Assembly: GCA_963575745.1 (NCBI GenBank) | Contig: CAUYUJ010020738.1 | Coordinates: 81,014-145,013, forward strand | From: Prorocentrum cordatum | Taxonomy: Eukaryota; Sar; Dinophyceae; Prorocentrales; Prorocentraceae | Length of the DNA: 64,000 nucleotides | Reading direction: 5' to 3' | Shown here: piece by piece, positions 1-10,515 of the stretch | Layout: each line of letters opens with the position of its first letter | Position numbering within the stretch: the stretch's first letter is position 1 | The notes under the pieces: model-generated | Told to the model about the DNA's origin: nothing | What the model saw: only the letters and a program-made list of their open reading frames with translations | Database searches by the model: none | Program-made: the position numbers and the translations under genes

Positions 1-1040
1 ATTCACTCCGAGCTCGACCAAGAACTTGAGAGCGTGCATCAGGTGCAGGACAACGACGATAGAGACTTCCAGTGGAGATGCAACGTGTCAGAACATGTGA
101 TTTGTGACAACGCAGCCTTGGTGAGATGTCTACGAAGTCACGTCTCAGGAGCCATAATTTGATTGAATGCAGAGCAACTTATTTCCACTACCAGATGTGC
201 AGTCTGTAGCGTAACCATGGTCGCATAGACGCTGCCATGCTGTTTGCGGCTACGAGGGGCGAGCCATATTGCGGACGATTGACGCGTTCAAAACGACAGT
301 GGTCAGTTCCAGGTGTTCTGGACAATTGCGACAGGCATGCCGTCTTCGTGAATGATACGCCGGGCGTGCTTGCAGAGATTGCAGCATGTGCGGGGTGAAT
401 TGGGGTGCAATTGTGTTCGCCAGCGTTCAATGCACGACCAGTTTTACTTGTTATTTTCGTGACCTGCTGGCCGTGCAGGATAATATTGGCAAAGGATCAG
501 TTCTATCAGCTTGGTCATGCGTGAGGGGTGAAGCTCTGAGGGAGACGAGATACGAACCATCACGTAACCTTGATAGACCATGCAGTTGCACATATTATGG
601 CCTTGCATAGCCGGCCCATAGTTCAGGCAACGGTGTAGTTCATTTGCAACCGTTTGATATGCACGCGTCCAATGTTTTGATGCAGACAGGTCAGGAGAGG
701 AAGATGAGGAATATATTGCGAAAGGGTGGCAAAGGGGACATTACGATGATACGAAGTGTTCGCACTCAGAGACGCTTGTGCGCGTGGTCAGCACCTTCAC
801 GGCGGGTCTCGTTGTGCAGTTGTTGGCTCTCCTTGGCGTTCAGAATTGGTGCATCCCCAGTTGTTCCATGGGGTGGTCGAGGTCGACTCGAGGCCCAACT
901 GGAGAGGCCTCCAAGCAGGGCTGGAGGCTCACCAGGCAAACACTTAAGTCAATCCGCTGAACTATGGGCCACTTTGTGCTCAGGAGTGGGTCGGGTTTTC
1001 TCACCGTTGGTTAGATCTAGGGAGGAGGGAGGAGGTGGAC
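1..1040. other. Unrecognised sequence
   Basis: I see no gene, repeat or structural element that I can support here. Open frames are short and overlap on both strands with no recognisable protein wording. Composition is mixed and not strongly repetitive. Confidence 0.5.
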
Positions 1041-1500
1041 CTGGAAAGTTTTGCTCTCGCCCCAGGTCCTGGCACCTGGAGGTCCCCGGAGGTCCCTGGA
1101 GTCCCCGGTGGTCCCTGGAGTCCCCGGAGGTTTCCGGAGGGCCCCAGGGGCCGAGGGGTCAAGGGCAAGATTTGCGAGGTGGGCCTGTGATAGCTGCTCG
1201 ACTCCTCCCTCTCCCCCCCTTCCCCCCCTCTCCTCCCCTCCCTCCCTCTCTGCCCCTTTCCTCTCCTCCTCCCCCTTTCTCCTTCCTCTCCCCCTCTCCT
1301 CCCCTCCTTCCCTCCTCCCGTCCCTTTCCTCCTCTTCTCCCCCCTCTGCTCCCCTCTCCCTATCCTACCCCCCTCTCCTACCCTCCCTCCCCCCCGTCAA
1401 CTGTTCAATATGAATACTACTCTCCTCGCTCCTCCAGAGACCCCCTGAGAGTCGCCCGCCCCCCTTTCCGCGTATTGATTTTAGACAGCATTGTTTAGAG
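1041..1500. repeat. GGAGGTCCC minisatellite and pyrimidine-rich tract
   Basis: Positions 1073-1140 hold a degenerate short tandem repeat built on GGAGGTCCC / GGAGTCCCC. Positions 1200-1400 are almost pure C/T with clustered CCCTCC. The long open frames here are a by-product of the lack of A and G, not coding evidence. Confidence 0.7.
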
Positions 1501-2274
1501 CTGTTTTCCATGTACTTTGTTCAATCAGACGGTTCTCTGTCCTTCCAGAAGCGTGCTCCTGCTGCAGCGCGGGCCTCATTTTCGGATCCGCGCCCTGCCC
1601 CCGTCGTTCACAACTGCGCGTTCGCCCCAGCGCAGCCACCTTTTTGGATCCAAGTCCTTCCTCATCGATGACGCCCTGCTCCTTTCCCCTCCTCCGCCTT
1701 CTCCTGGTCCTTCTACTCCTCCACCTGCTCCTCCCACTCCTGCTCTTGCTGTTGCTTCTCCTCTTTTTCGTCGTCGTCCTCCTCCTCCTCCTTTTCCTCC
1801 TCCCTCCTCCTCTTCTGGCACGACAAAGGCGTGGCGGAAAAGCATCTCCCCAGGCAACATACCGCACAAAACATTGAGACCATCATCTCGCCTGACGCCA
1901 ATTTTGGGTGGTGTTTTCGACAACTTCCTGACGCGGGAGCATGGTACGATCTTGGTTTCTCGGGCTTCGCGCCCTTCCACCAAGTCAGCAGGTCGTATGA
2001 TGGCCTTTGGTTCGTGGAACGCTCGTGGCTTGGTTCTGGTAATACTATTGAATCGCTTCGCTCATTCCGCCGGCCCGTGATATGGCATCGCTGGTTTTTG
2101 TCTGTGTGTTCGTTGCCCATGTTGCGCTCTTGGGGGCGGGTGTCGTTCGGACGCGTTGCGTGGGGAGTTTTGATGGTGAAGCAGTTCCCTGGGGGTCGTC
2201 TCTCGATGGGGCGAAATAGAGTCGTCGTCAAGATGCTTCTTTGGGGGGCCTCTTGGGGTCTGTTGAGAGGCCGT
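1501..2274. other. Unrecognised sequence with C/T-rich patch
   Basis: Another CTCCTC-rich patch lies at 1680-1815. The rest is unique-looking sequence with no recognisable gene on either strand. Confidence 0.5.
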
Positions 2275-2890
2275 TCGGGGGCGCCTGGGAGACATGTTTG
2301 AAGCCTTCTGGGGCTTCTTTTGGGCCTCCTGGGAGTCTCCTGGGGCCTCTTGGCGACATCTTGGGGCCTCTTGGAGGCCTCTTGGGGCCTCTTTGGGACC
2401 TCCTGGGCGCCTTCTGGGACGGAGGGCTCCATTTTTGAGTTCTCGGTATCCCTCCTGAGTCCCTCTTGGGCCCGTCTTGGGGCCTCTTGGTCCGTCTTGG
2501 GCGGCACTTGGGCCGTCTTGAGGGCTCTCTTGGGTCGTTTCGGCGCCGTCTTGGGAGCTTCGTGGGCCGTCTTGGAGCGGTCTTGGGGGCCTCTTGGGCC
2601 GTCTTGGAGCGTCCGGAAGCCGAAAAAGCCAGAACACAAAAAACATCGAACAAACCAATGAAAATCAACGATTTTGGCCTCTTGGGGCTCTCTTCGGAGG
2701 CCTCTTGGAAGGCTCTTGGGGCGTCTTGGAGGCCTCTTGGGCTGTCTTGGGGGCCTTTTGGGCCGTCTTGGGGTCATCTTCGGCGTCTTCGAGCGCTCTT
2801 TGGGCGTCTCGGGGGCCTCTTGGGCAGTCTTGGGGGCCTCTTGGGGCACTCTGAGCGCGCTCTGGGGAGCCTGAGAGGCCGCACCCAGAA
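2275..2890. repeat. CTTGGGGCCTCTTGG minisatellite
   Basis: Degenerate tandem repeat of roughly 15-18 bp built on CTTGGGGCCTCTTGGGCCGT. It is interrupted at 2610-2680 by a short unique-looking piece containing AAAATCAACGATTTT. The same family recurs, in either orientation, at 47210-47340 and 61560-62690. Open frames in all phases across it are artefacts of the repeat. Confidence 0.85.
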
Positions 2891-3070
2891 GGAAAACCAT
2901 CTCTGAGTAGACTTGGTCGGGCGGCGGTCGGGCGGCGGTCGGGCGTTGGTCGGGGTACTTTTCGCCGGGGGACCCCCAGGGGCCGCCCCGCGCGCGCGAA
3001 CTAGAAATACTGTTAATACTGTTAACCAGTTACCGGAGATCTTAGCACGCCCTGGCCCGTTGGGCCGGCG

Positions 3071-3095
3071 ATTTTTTTTTTTTTTTTTTTTTATT

Positions 3096-3126
<31 letters not shown>

Positions 3127-3149
3127 TATATATATATATAAATATATAT
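3071..3149. repeat. Poly(T) and TA/TTTA tract
   Basis: A T run from about 3071 to 3106 continues into TTTA and TA repeats to 3149. It lies just before the first recognisable part of LINE-A. It could be the reverse-strand tail of another retroposed sequence, but nothing attached to it is recognisable. Confidence 0.85.
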
Positions 3150-3180
3150 TAAAACACCTGGCTACCCCAGGCAATGTGAT

Positions 3181-3536
3181 TTGGGTCGCGCCTTCATGGC
3201 CGCCCTGGAAGCGCATCGAACCAAAGATCAGGCCAACGTGTTCTTTCAACGTGTTGTTTATGATTCCAAATTGTTCGGAAGTACGATCTCGGGAGGTTCT
3301 TCTCGCAATGAATCAGGTGTAGCTTCGATTCTCCCGCGTTCTGAGGAGGCCCTGTTGTCAGCTGGGGGATCAGTTTTTGTGAGGGGCCGGGCCCTTAAAG
3401 TGATGGTGAGTACTGAGACTGTCGAGCTGCGGCGCTGCAGCGTCCACAACCAACACCTCCCGTTCAGACATATTACGAACATCGGCCGGCTTCGTCGGCA
3501 ACGTATCGAGTGGTCACAAGGAGGATCCACGGTTTC
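3181..3536 (+). pseudogene. LINE-A endonuclease, first half
   Basis: This is the amino-terminal part of an APE-type (exonuclease/endonuclease/phosphatase fold) LINE endonuclease, which nicks the target DNA for target-primed reverse transcription. The visible wording is RGRALKVMV followed by the box SVHNQHLPF (about 3438-3464), equivalent to the VHN-L block that precedes the GDxN catalytic box in this clade. Sequence before it (NESGVASILPR) fits the region of the GGV box. The domain stops at 3536 because copia-1 is inserted there. It resumes at 9011 with the GDMNF box. Frames shift at least once, so this is a dead copy. The domain call is by recognition of motifs, not alignment. Confidence 0.7.
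3532..3536. repeat. Target-site duplication GTTTC (left)
   Basis: GTTTC lies immediately before the TG of the left LTR. The identical five bases follow the CA of the right LTR at 9011-9015. Five bases is the usual duplication length for Ty1/copia integrases. Confidence 0.8.
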
Positions 3537-3666
3537 TGCTCGGGATATTGTGTGATTCGAGCGCCATCAAGTCGTAGCATACCCGCAGGCCCTTTTGTTC
3601 GAGCTGCGTTGGAGGAAAAAGAGCCCCAATCTACGCTTTCCCTATGCATCCGAGTAACTTCCGCCA
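3537..3666 (+). repeat. Copia-1 left LTR (130 bp)
   Basis: It starts TGCTCGGG and ends TTCCGCCA, giving the canonical TG...CA ends, and matches 8880-9010 at about 90 percent by eye. At 130 bp it is short for a copia LTR. The shared segment includes CCCGCAGGCCCTTTT and GGAGGAAAAAGAGCCCC. I see no clear TATA box within it. Confidence 0.88.
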
Positions 3667-3680
3667 TGGTAGCGGAGAGC
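3667..3680 (+). promoter_or_regulatory. Copia-1 primer-binding site (initiator Met tRNA type)
   Basis: TGGTAGCGGAGAGC begins directly after the LTR. It resembles the usual copia primer site complementary to the 3' end of initiator methionine tRNA (plant form TGGTATCAGAGC). Nearly the same motif, TGGTAGCGGAGCGCG, sits at 56692-56706 at the head of copia-2. Confidence 0.75.
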
Positions 3681-3741
3681 GTGGTTCTGCGGTGAACTGC
3701 GCAGATCCGATCCGCGGGAAGACTGAGGACGCGCGCTGCCC

Positions 3742-4539
3742 ATGGCAGCGGCGCCCAGAGAGCAGCTGGTGAATTGCAGAGGCGACATCAAGCTGCCAGA
3801 GTTCAGTGGCAGAGATGAGGAGTGGCCCATCTGGTCCATCAAAGCCCACGCGTTCTTCGCGCTGATGGGCTGGGATGACCTCATCGACAACGTTGAGGCC
3901 CAGCCTGCGCTCGCGATGGACAACGTCAGCATTGGCGAGCGTGCGGCAGCGACGAGCAAGCTGCTGCATGCCATGCTGATCACCAAGACCCAGCGCAAGG
4001 CGCTGGCAATGGTTGCTCTCGCTGGCATGCACGAGGGTTTCGTTGCCTGGCGGGCGATCAAGAACGAGTACGAGCCTGGGGTGGGCAACAGGTTCGCGGC
4101 CATGCTCAGCGGCCTGCTCAACCCAAGGTGGGGTGACCAGAAGCCGTTCGCTGACAAGCTCGTTGGCTGGGGCAACGACGTGGCGAGGTGCGTCGTGCAG
4201 GCGGGGAGGGACTTCGGCGATGAGTTTCGCATTGCCGCGCTGCCCGTCCGTGGCCCCGAGCCGCGCAAGACCGTGCTGCGCTATGCTCCGACGGCCGCCA
4301 ACGTCTCGCACATGGCGCTGAGGACCCACCTGAGGGAGTGGATGGCGTCGGGGCAGGTCTTCGCAACCAGCGGCGCGGTGGATCAAGGCGCGGCGCCGTT
4401 GGAGATCGGTGCGATCTCGGGCCATGTCCTGCCGCGACATCCCTGGCCCAAGCGCAAGGGCGACAAGTCGGGGGGCGGCAAGAGCGACAAGATGAGCGGC
4501 AAGGGCGACAAGGGCGGAAAAAAAGGCAGCAAGAAATGA
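3742..4539 (+). CDS. gag: Copia-1 Gag
   Basis: A 265-residue open frame starting 75 bases after the LTR, in the expected place for Gag, the structural protein of the retrotransposon particle. Residues 16-45 read KLPEFSGRDEEW and then a WSIKAHAFF stretch, the familiar Gag core opening (K-P-x-F-x-G-x-x-x-x-W). The tail (residues 236-265) is a lysine/glycine/serine basic run. The frame ends at TGA 4537. The same frame continues open beyond it into a zinc knuckle and the protease, so the original product was probably a Gag-Pol polyprotein or the TGA was read through. The ATG sits in GCCCATGG, a favourable context. Confidence 0.8.
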   Translation: MAAAPREQLVNCRGDIKLPEFSGRDEEWPIWSIKAHAFFALMGWDDLIDNVEAQPALAMDNVSIGERAAATSKLLHAMLITKTQRKALAMVALAGMHEGFVAWRAIKNEYEPGVGNRFAAMLSGLLNPRWGDQKPFADKLVGWGNDVARCVVQAGRDFGDEFRIAALPVRGPEPRKTVLRYAPTAANVSHMALRTHLREWMASGQVFATSGAVDQGAAPLEIGAISGHVLPRHPWPKRKGDKSGGGKSDKMSGKGDKGGKKGSKK

Positions 4540-6003
4540 GTCAAGAATGACCAGCTCAAGGGCAGCTACCCCGCCAAGTTCGAGGGAACCTGCAACTGGT
4601 GCCACAAGCAGGGGCGCAATGATAGGGGCTGCTGGCGCACGGCGGCCGGCAAGCCACGGGCGCCGTCGGCAGCGCTCCCGAAGGCGGCCGCAGTCCAGCA
4701 GGCCCCTGCGGGCGCTGAGGGCCAGAGGACCGTTGGCGCGGTGGTTGCGGGCTCCGACGGCGACGAGGTCGGTCGGGTGTTTGGAGGCAGGAGCACGGTC
4801 GGAGGCTGCCGCGGGCAGGAGCGCAGAGGGCCCATCCTCGCAGATAGCGGCAGCGACGAGCACCTCTGCGGCCAGGCGTTCGGAGCGCAGCATCCAACGG
4901 TTCAGGAGGGCCCCGCTGCGCCCAGGCTCACCGCGGTGAGCGGCCAGAGGCTTGGTACTGAGGGGCCCCGTGGGATCCCGATGGTCGTCGGCGGCGAGAA
5001 GGGTCGCCAGCCATGCTTGGAGAACCTCAGAGTTAGCAACAACCCCGCCCCTCAGGGCGCGGCGCTCAGCCTCGCGAAGCTGACGCGCAAGCAGTTCAGG
5101 TTCGTCCTTGAGGGGGGCGACCCCCGCGCCGTGAACCTCAAGACGTTTGAGCGGGCGGACGTGAAGCTAGTCGGCAATGCGTTCTACTTCGCCGCGCAGA
5201 TCCACGACGCAATGGACGAGGCCAAGCTCGCAGCCTGCCCCGCCAGGGTCGCCGCAGCTGGCGCCACGGGAGCTCCGTGGGGGGCGGTGCGAGGAAAAGA
5301 TCCTCCGCCGCACCCAGAAGCTCGAGGTTCGCGTGACCCAGCACCACCAGTGGCAGGAGCCGCGGCACCACAGGCGCAGGCGGCGGCGACGCCACCACAG
5401 GCGCAGGAGGCGGCGGCGCCCGCGCAGGGCGAGGAGGCACCCGCGGCGGCACAGTCGCCGGGACGGTCGTACCTCGAGGGGCTTGGACCAAGCTCGTGGA
5501 TCGACGCCATGCAGAAGCGCGTCAAGGAGATCTATGCCCCGTACTACGGGACCAAGGCTCAGTGCTGGGCGCGGCTCGTCGAGTACGAGGGCAGACGCAA
5601 GGTGGGGGCGGCGACAGATGATTTCGGCGAGCTGAGGCGCGAGGAGATGAGGTGTCAGGCGGAGTCGGGACAGGTGGTGGAACCGACCGCGTTCCCCGAC
5701 GTCCGCGAGCGAACGCCAGAGGAGGGACGGCGCCACGAGGAGAACCAGCACTGCCCACCGCGGCGCTGGTGTGAGCATTATCAGATGGGACGTGGGCGTG
5801 ACAGGCCCCGCGAGTTGCTGGGCGCGGAGGTGGAACGCCTCCCCGTGATCGGGCTTTACCTGGCATTCTTCAAGGGCGAGGCGGCCGGCGCCGTGGAGGC
5901 GGGCCCCCGCGCCGAGGATGGCCAGAGACAGGACGAGGAAGTGGTGCTGGTGGTTGCGGATGCCTTCGCAGGCGCCATGCGGAGTGTCCCGAAGCCAGAC
6001 TGA
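4540..6003 (+). pseudogene. pol: Copia-1 zinc knuckle, protease and integrase N-terminus
   Basis: This continues the Gag frame after the TGA at 4537 and stays open to TGA 6001. A zinc knuckle begins at 4591 (CNWCHKQG-R-NDRGC), but the metal-binding histidine is arginine. The aspartic protease active site is LADSGSDEHLC, with the Asp codon at 4843. A proline/alanine/glutamine-rich linker follows (about 5290-5470). Then comes the pre-integrase zinc box TPEEGRRHEENQ...RRWCEH with GRGRDRP (about 5712-5805), whose second cysteine is replaced by tyrosine. The start of the integrase core follows (VIGLYLAFF, where D-Y-x-F is usual). Loss of these residues indicates inactivity. Confidence 0.78.
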
Positions 6004-7521
6004 CGCGCTGATCCCTACACGGTGGCAGCCACGGCGGCGTTCACCAAGATCCTTTTCCATCAGAAGGTCATCCTAAGGCCAGACCGCGAGGACGTCGTGA
6101 TGGACCTGGTCAACAAGGTCAAGGCGGAGCTGCCCAACCGTGTGGTTGTGAGTCCTGCGCCTACGCTCAGCTCCCAGTCGAACCCCTCCGAGAATGCCAA
6201 TGGCATCACCCAGGCGAATTTCCGCACGAGCAGGGGCGCGCTGGAGGCACGACTGGGGGCCAGGGTCCGACCGGGCACGGCCATGTACAAGTGGTTGCAA
6301 CGCTGCGCTGGCTGGGCATGCACCAGCCTGAGGATCGAGGCGAGCGGTCGCGCGGCGCATGAGGACCTCTACGGCCACGCCTATACCAGGGAGATGGCCA
6401 CCCCAGGGGAGTTCGTCCTGGCGCGCCTGCCCAGGGGCGAGAATCGCAGGGCGAGAGGCAAGGTTTACCACAAGGGTGACATGGGCTTCGCGAGGGCGGC
6501 GTGGCTGGGAAAGAGCTACGACACCGACGAACACATATGCGCCCTCGAGACGGGTGGGCCAGTCACGACGAGGACCGTCAAGAGGCTGGCCGAAGAGCGG
6601 AGGTTCAACAGCACCGCCGTGGCGGCGATCACGCACGTGCCATGGCAGCGCCGAGGGCAGGGCACGGTCCCGCGCGGGATCGAGCCTATCGCCACGCCCC
6701 CTGCCGCTGCGGACGCTGACCTGGCAGCTGACACGCGGCCAGGCCCAGTCCACTGGGGCCGCCCACGGCGGCGAGCCAGCAGCCCAGGCGGGCGCGCCCA
6801 TGGCAGCGCCCGCGGCAGACGCGCCAGGAGGTGCCGAGGCGACCGCGGGGACAGGCAGGCGGGGCCAGCGACGCAGACGTCGGCTGAAGGCGGCGCCGGG
6901 GACGACGCCCCCATGGCGCCGAGGGCCGCGGCACCAGCGAGTGCATGCCCGCTGACGCCCCCGATAGATCGATCGCCGAAGCGACCCGCGGAGGAGGGCG
7001 ACAACCGAGGCACTCTTGCGAGGTTCCGAGTTAGCGGAGTAGCAGCTGAGCACTGCGATGACGTTCGGCTTGACTTCCTGCAGGTCCTCAGGGGCATGGA
7101 TGTCCCAGATCCCCATGATGCGTCGGGCTCGCAGTTGATCGAGGCTTCCACCAAACGGGCCCTCGACGGCCTGAAGCAGCACGGGGCGGGCAAGCTCGTC
7201 AGACGGAGCGAGGCCGCCGGTAAGCGGATCAGCGCCCGCTGGGACCATGTCAACAAGTGGGACGCGAAATTCGGATGCAGGGTCGCTAAGTCAAGGTACG
7301 TCGCGCGAGAGTTCAAGTGGCAGGAGTGCCGCGACGACCTTTTCACGCAAGGGAGCAGCATGGCCGACAGCCGAGTGGCGGGCACTGTGGATCTGAAGCA
7401 CGGATGGCCCACCTTCACTGTTGGTGCGGAGAACGCGTACTACCATGTCCCCGAGGAGGAGGACGTGCGGGTCGAGTGCCCGACCTCGGCCCCGACGAGG
7501 CTAAGCTGTTCAGGAGCGTGA
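6004..7521 (+). pseudogene. pol: Copia-1 integrase C-terminus and truncated reverse transcriptase start
   Basis: Same frame as Gag and protease. The integrase back half reads NANGITQANFRTSRGALEAR and then GKVYHKGDMGFARAAWLGKS, TDEHICALETGG and HVPWQRRGQG. These correspond to the nucleophilic-face helix and C-terminal region of dinoflagellate-type copia integrases. After a low-complexity spacer (about 6680-6960), the beginning of reverse transcriptase appears: KSRYVAREFKWQE (about 7290) and TVGAENAYYHVPEEEDVRVE, equivalent to the D-x-x-x-AYFH-P motif A region, with Asp replaced by Gly-Ala-Glu. The frame ends at TGA 7519, where the RT palm has been deleted. Confidence 0.78.
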
Positions 7522-8438
7522 CCATGTGCCTGCTGTTTTACCTTCATGACCGTGAAGATGCTCAGTTCGACATTAACAACCTGACCTCGTGCATCGCATC
7601 GCCCCGTGAGGCGGGTGTGCGAGCCTTCAAGAGGCTGGCAAAGTACCTGAAGGGCACGAGGGGCCTGGGCGTCAGGATGGCCGAGCCCACCACGCCGCGG
7701 GACATCGTCGACCTGGTCGCGTGGACAGACTCCGACTGGGCAGGCGACGCGAAGGGGAGGAAGAGCCAGACCAGCGTGCACGTCACCGCGCGCGGGTGCC
7801 CAAAGTTCGGGATCAGCTGTCGTCAAGACGCGCAGTCCCTTAGCAGCTGCGAAACCGAGTGGCGCGCTGGAGCTCGAGGCCTCAGCGAAGGACTTGGGCT
7901 GAAGGCTTCTCGCGTTCATGGGCTACAGCGCGCGCATGAGCTGGCGCTGCGACAGCTCGAGTGCGAGGACGCTGGCGAGGCGCCAGGGCACTGGGCGGAT
8001 CAAGCACCTTGCCACCAAGACGCTTGGATACAGCAGTTGGTGACCAAGAAGGTAATCACCATCGAGCCCGTAGCTGGCGACGACGACCTGGCGGATCTCG
8101 GCGCAAAGGCGTTGCCGAGGACACGCCTCGAGTGGCTCCGTCAGGGCTGCGGGTTGAGGGAGGTGCCCGTGCCAGGGACCACGAGGGTAGCTGGAGTCGG
8201 GGCCATGCCGGCCGACTTCCAGGCCCAGTCAACCCTGTTCAAGGTGTTGCTTGCAGTGGCTGCGTCGCTCCCCACTGCGGCGCAGGGAAGCTCGACCGAG
8301 CTGTGCGAGGCACCGCAGGAGGTGGATGGGAGTGCGTTGACTTCAGCGGCCATGCCAGGAGTCACGACTGAGGGCTACTACGTGAGCCTGACTGTGCTGA
8401 TGGCGGGCGTGAGCGTAGGGCTCCTGGTTGCTTTCTAG
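7495..8438 (+). pseudogene. pol: Copia-1 RNase H domain
   Basis: Here the reading shifts by one frame and runs straight from the lost RT palm into the copia RNase H module. KRLAKYLKGTRGLG (about 7627-7670) is the connection motif. AWTDSDWAGDAKGRKS (7718-7765) carries the first catalytic Asp. SLSSCETEWRAG (about 7837-7872) carries the catalytic Glu. A second frame change near 7960 displaces the usual G-x-x-KHL-K-LW-Q ending (visible as GRIKHLATK in another frame near 7994). A hydrophobic C-terminal stretch (VSLTVLMAGVSVGLLVAF) ends at TAG 8436. RNase H removes the RNA template during reverse transcription. Confidence 0.82.
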
Positions 8439-8879
8439 GGTTTTCCTTGACTTGCTGGTTTTGTCCGCGTGCGAGGCCGAGTTGGTGCCGCACGGGTGCC
8501 CTGCCGCGCGGCGGCGACGGCGGGGGGCCACGGCGTGCTCCGATCGAGGGGTCGAACGAGCCAGATGTGAAGCTCAAGACTAGGAAGGGCGACCGCAGGC
8601 GGACGGTCGCCACCCGGAGCCAGGTCAAGTATACCTGGTGGACGACCAGCCCCTGTTTCCAGCTTTTGGGGCCGAGAGAACAAGGGGTGTGGTCCGAGAA
8701 GGGCCTTGAGCCGTGTACTGTTTGAAGGCGCCATAGGCGCGAGCCTAGACCTCCGTGACTACGCGTCTAGGCACTGCGGGTTTTAAGTTTCACTTTCTAG
8801 GACCCTGGAGGGAGTGGTGAACCGAGGGGTGTCCGAGGAGGAGCGGGTTCACCACCCGCCCCCGCTCGGCCAGGCGGCG
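8439..8879 (+). other. Copia-1 3' untranslated region
   Basis: No coding signal. A purine-rich stretch GAGGAGGAGCGGG at 8835-8847 could be the polypurine tract, but it lies about 30 bases short of the right LTR, so the identification is weak. GCGGGTTCACCACCCGC nearby can fold as a hairpin. Confidence 0.5.
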
Positions 8880-9010
8880 CACTCGGGATATTGTGCGATT
8901 CGGGCGCCATGAATTCGCAGAACACCCGCAGGCCCTTTTTGTTCGAGCTGCGTTGGAGGAAAAAGAGCCCCAATATACGCTTTCCCCACGCATCCGCGTA
9001 ACTTCCGCCA
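8880..9010 (+). repeat. Copia-1 right LTR
   Basis: It matches 3537-3666 with one single-base length difference in the T run. Its first two bases are CA where the left copy has TG (two transitions). It ends TTCCGCCA directly before the GTTTC duplication. Confidence 0.86.
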
Positions 9011-9015
9011 GTTTC
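9011..9015. repeat. Target-site duplication GTTTC (right)
   Basis: Identical to 3532-3536. Removing 3537-9015 would rejoin the LINE-A endonuclease in one reading phase across the junction (HKEDPRF then RLLAAAGDMNF). Confidence 0.8.
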
Positions 9016-10478
9016 GGTTGCTCGCTGCAGCTGGTGACATGAATTTCGCTTCCAGCACCAATCTCACTCTACTATGGACGCAGAGGAGGAACTCGCTCAG
9101 CAAGCACAGCCACCCCTACTACCGCGCTGTTAGACGGGAGGGAAGGGCCGGGCTCGCATGTGAAGTTCTCGGCTGATGGCCCGACCCATTTCTGCAAATA
9201 TACAGCGCCTAGAAGAATGTTGGACAGCTGTGCCTGTTTGGGCTAGTAGTGCTGTCATCGGGTCACCTGGAGTCCTTCACGGCAAAGGGGTCTCGGATGA
9301 CGCAGCTCTCTGGGTCACCATCCATAAGCGGAGCCAGCGAGCGAACGGAGGGCTGTCTTTTCCACCGCTGGTATTCGAAAGGCCTGACTTGACTACGACG
9401 CTGGAGCTGCTGGCGGGAAACGAGAGCGAGGAGCTTGCGTGTTAGCCGCCTCATCTTCGATTCCAGCGATTCAAAGAGCTCATCATCGAAGTCGGTCGAA
9501 CTACTGTGAAAACCATGCTGGTTGTCGGCGCTGACGGCATCCAGTCCCAGTTAGCTCTGGCAAGGTAGTCGGCGAGAGCACGATGGTCGAACGACGTCAA
9601 GCTGGCCTCTCGCATCATTGCCGCGTCCTCGGAGGCGGCTGCTTGCTTAGTGGTGGCCGAGGCCGAGGTGGCTGTCTCTGATCCTAAGTCATTTCGGAGT
9701 TGGAAGGGCAGGTTTCACTCCCATGTTGCCGAGAACGATATCTCTGCGATCCACGTGTCGACGCCATCAAGGCCGAACGCAAGGAAAGGTCTCGAGGCTG
9801 AGATTACGGCTGCTGAGTGGAGGACGCAGATGTGGTTTCTTTTTTAATCGGCATGGGATGGTGCTGTGAGACGCGCGTGATGATAATGGGATTCGTTTTA
9901 GCCAGGAAGACCATCTGCGGGCGATTGGCAACTACTGGGCTCTCGAATTCACTGCCGATGTTCCATTTGAGAAGGGCCCTGCCAGGCGCTACGCGAAGGA
10001 GTTCATTCTCCAGCCCAGCCCCCCCCCCCCCGGCCTGGCCCAGAGCTGACGGGGCACGCCATCGAGAAGATAACGGGGGTCCGCGGCGCCCCAGGGGTGG
10101 ACGGCATTCCACGCCGCGCATTGGCAGCCCCCCGCCCATGTGCGCGAGGATCTTCCGGGGGGCAGCGCAGTGGGTGCTCAGCGACGGCAGGCTCGCGAGG
10201 GCGGCCGGGGGCGCCGAACAAATCTTCCATTCTGAAGTCCTTGAAAAATTCGAGTCCAGACGATCGCCCCGACGGTTCGGTCGTCCGCGCGCCTGGGGAA
10301 ATCCTTCGCTCACAGCAAGGTGTCGCGCCTTGCCGCAGGTGCGCCGACAGCCCGCGCGGGGGGCCAGCTTTCGCCCCGGCCCATCCCGAGAGCGGCCCGC
10401 CAAGGGCATTGGCGATGATGCTTGGCATCTCTCTGATGAGGCCCGTGATCGCGCGGGGCGTCCGCTTGTCGGGGCCGC

Positions 10479-10514
<36 letters not shown>
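10479..10514. repeat. Poly(T) tract
   Basis: A run of 36 T residues at the end of the recognisable LINE-A sequence. It could be the A-tail of an insertion on the opposite strand, but no attached element is recognised downstream. Confidence 0.85.

Positions 10515-10515
<1 letters not shown>

Larger units (their letters stand above)
3537..9010 (+). mobile_element. Copia-1, Ty1/copia LTR retrotransposon
   Basis: A 5474-bp element bounded by short direct LTRs, with a matching 5-bp target duplication and a tRNA primer-binding site. Its coding order is Gag, zinc knuckle, aspartic protease, integrase, start of reverse transcriptase, RNase H: integrase precedes reverse transcriptase, which defines Ty1/copia. 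Gag to the start of RT lies in one frame, broken only by TGA at 4537 and TGA at 6001. The central RT palm, including the expected YVDD box, is missing. RNase H follows in another frame. The element could therefore not supply its own RT. It interrupts LINE-A and so is younger than that LINE. The LTRs differ at roughly a dozen of about 130 positions, so the insertion is not recent. Confidence 0.92.

Noticed and set aside
1713-2900. 395-codon reverse-strand frame rich in Pro/Arg/Lys
   Set aside because: It is the translation of the CCAAGAGGCC minisatellite plus a CTCCTC tract. Several phases are open at once.
8835-8847. Purine stretch as a certain polypurine tract of copia-1
   Set aside because: It is about 30 bases away from the right LTR instead of adjacent, so it is mentioned only as a possibility.
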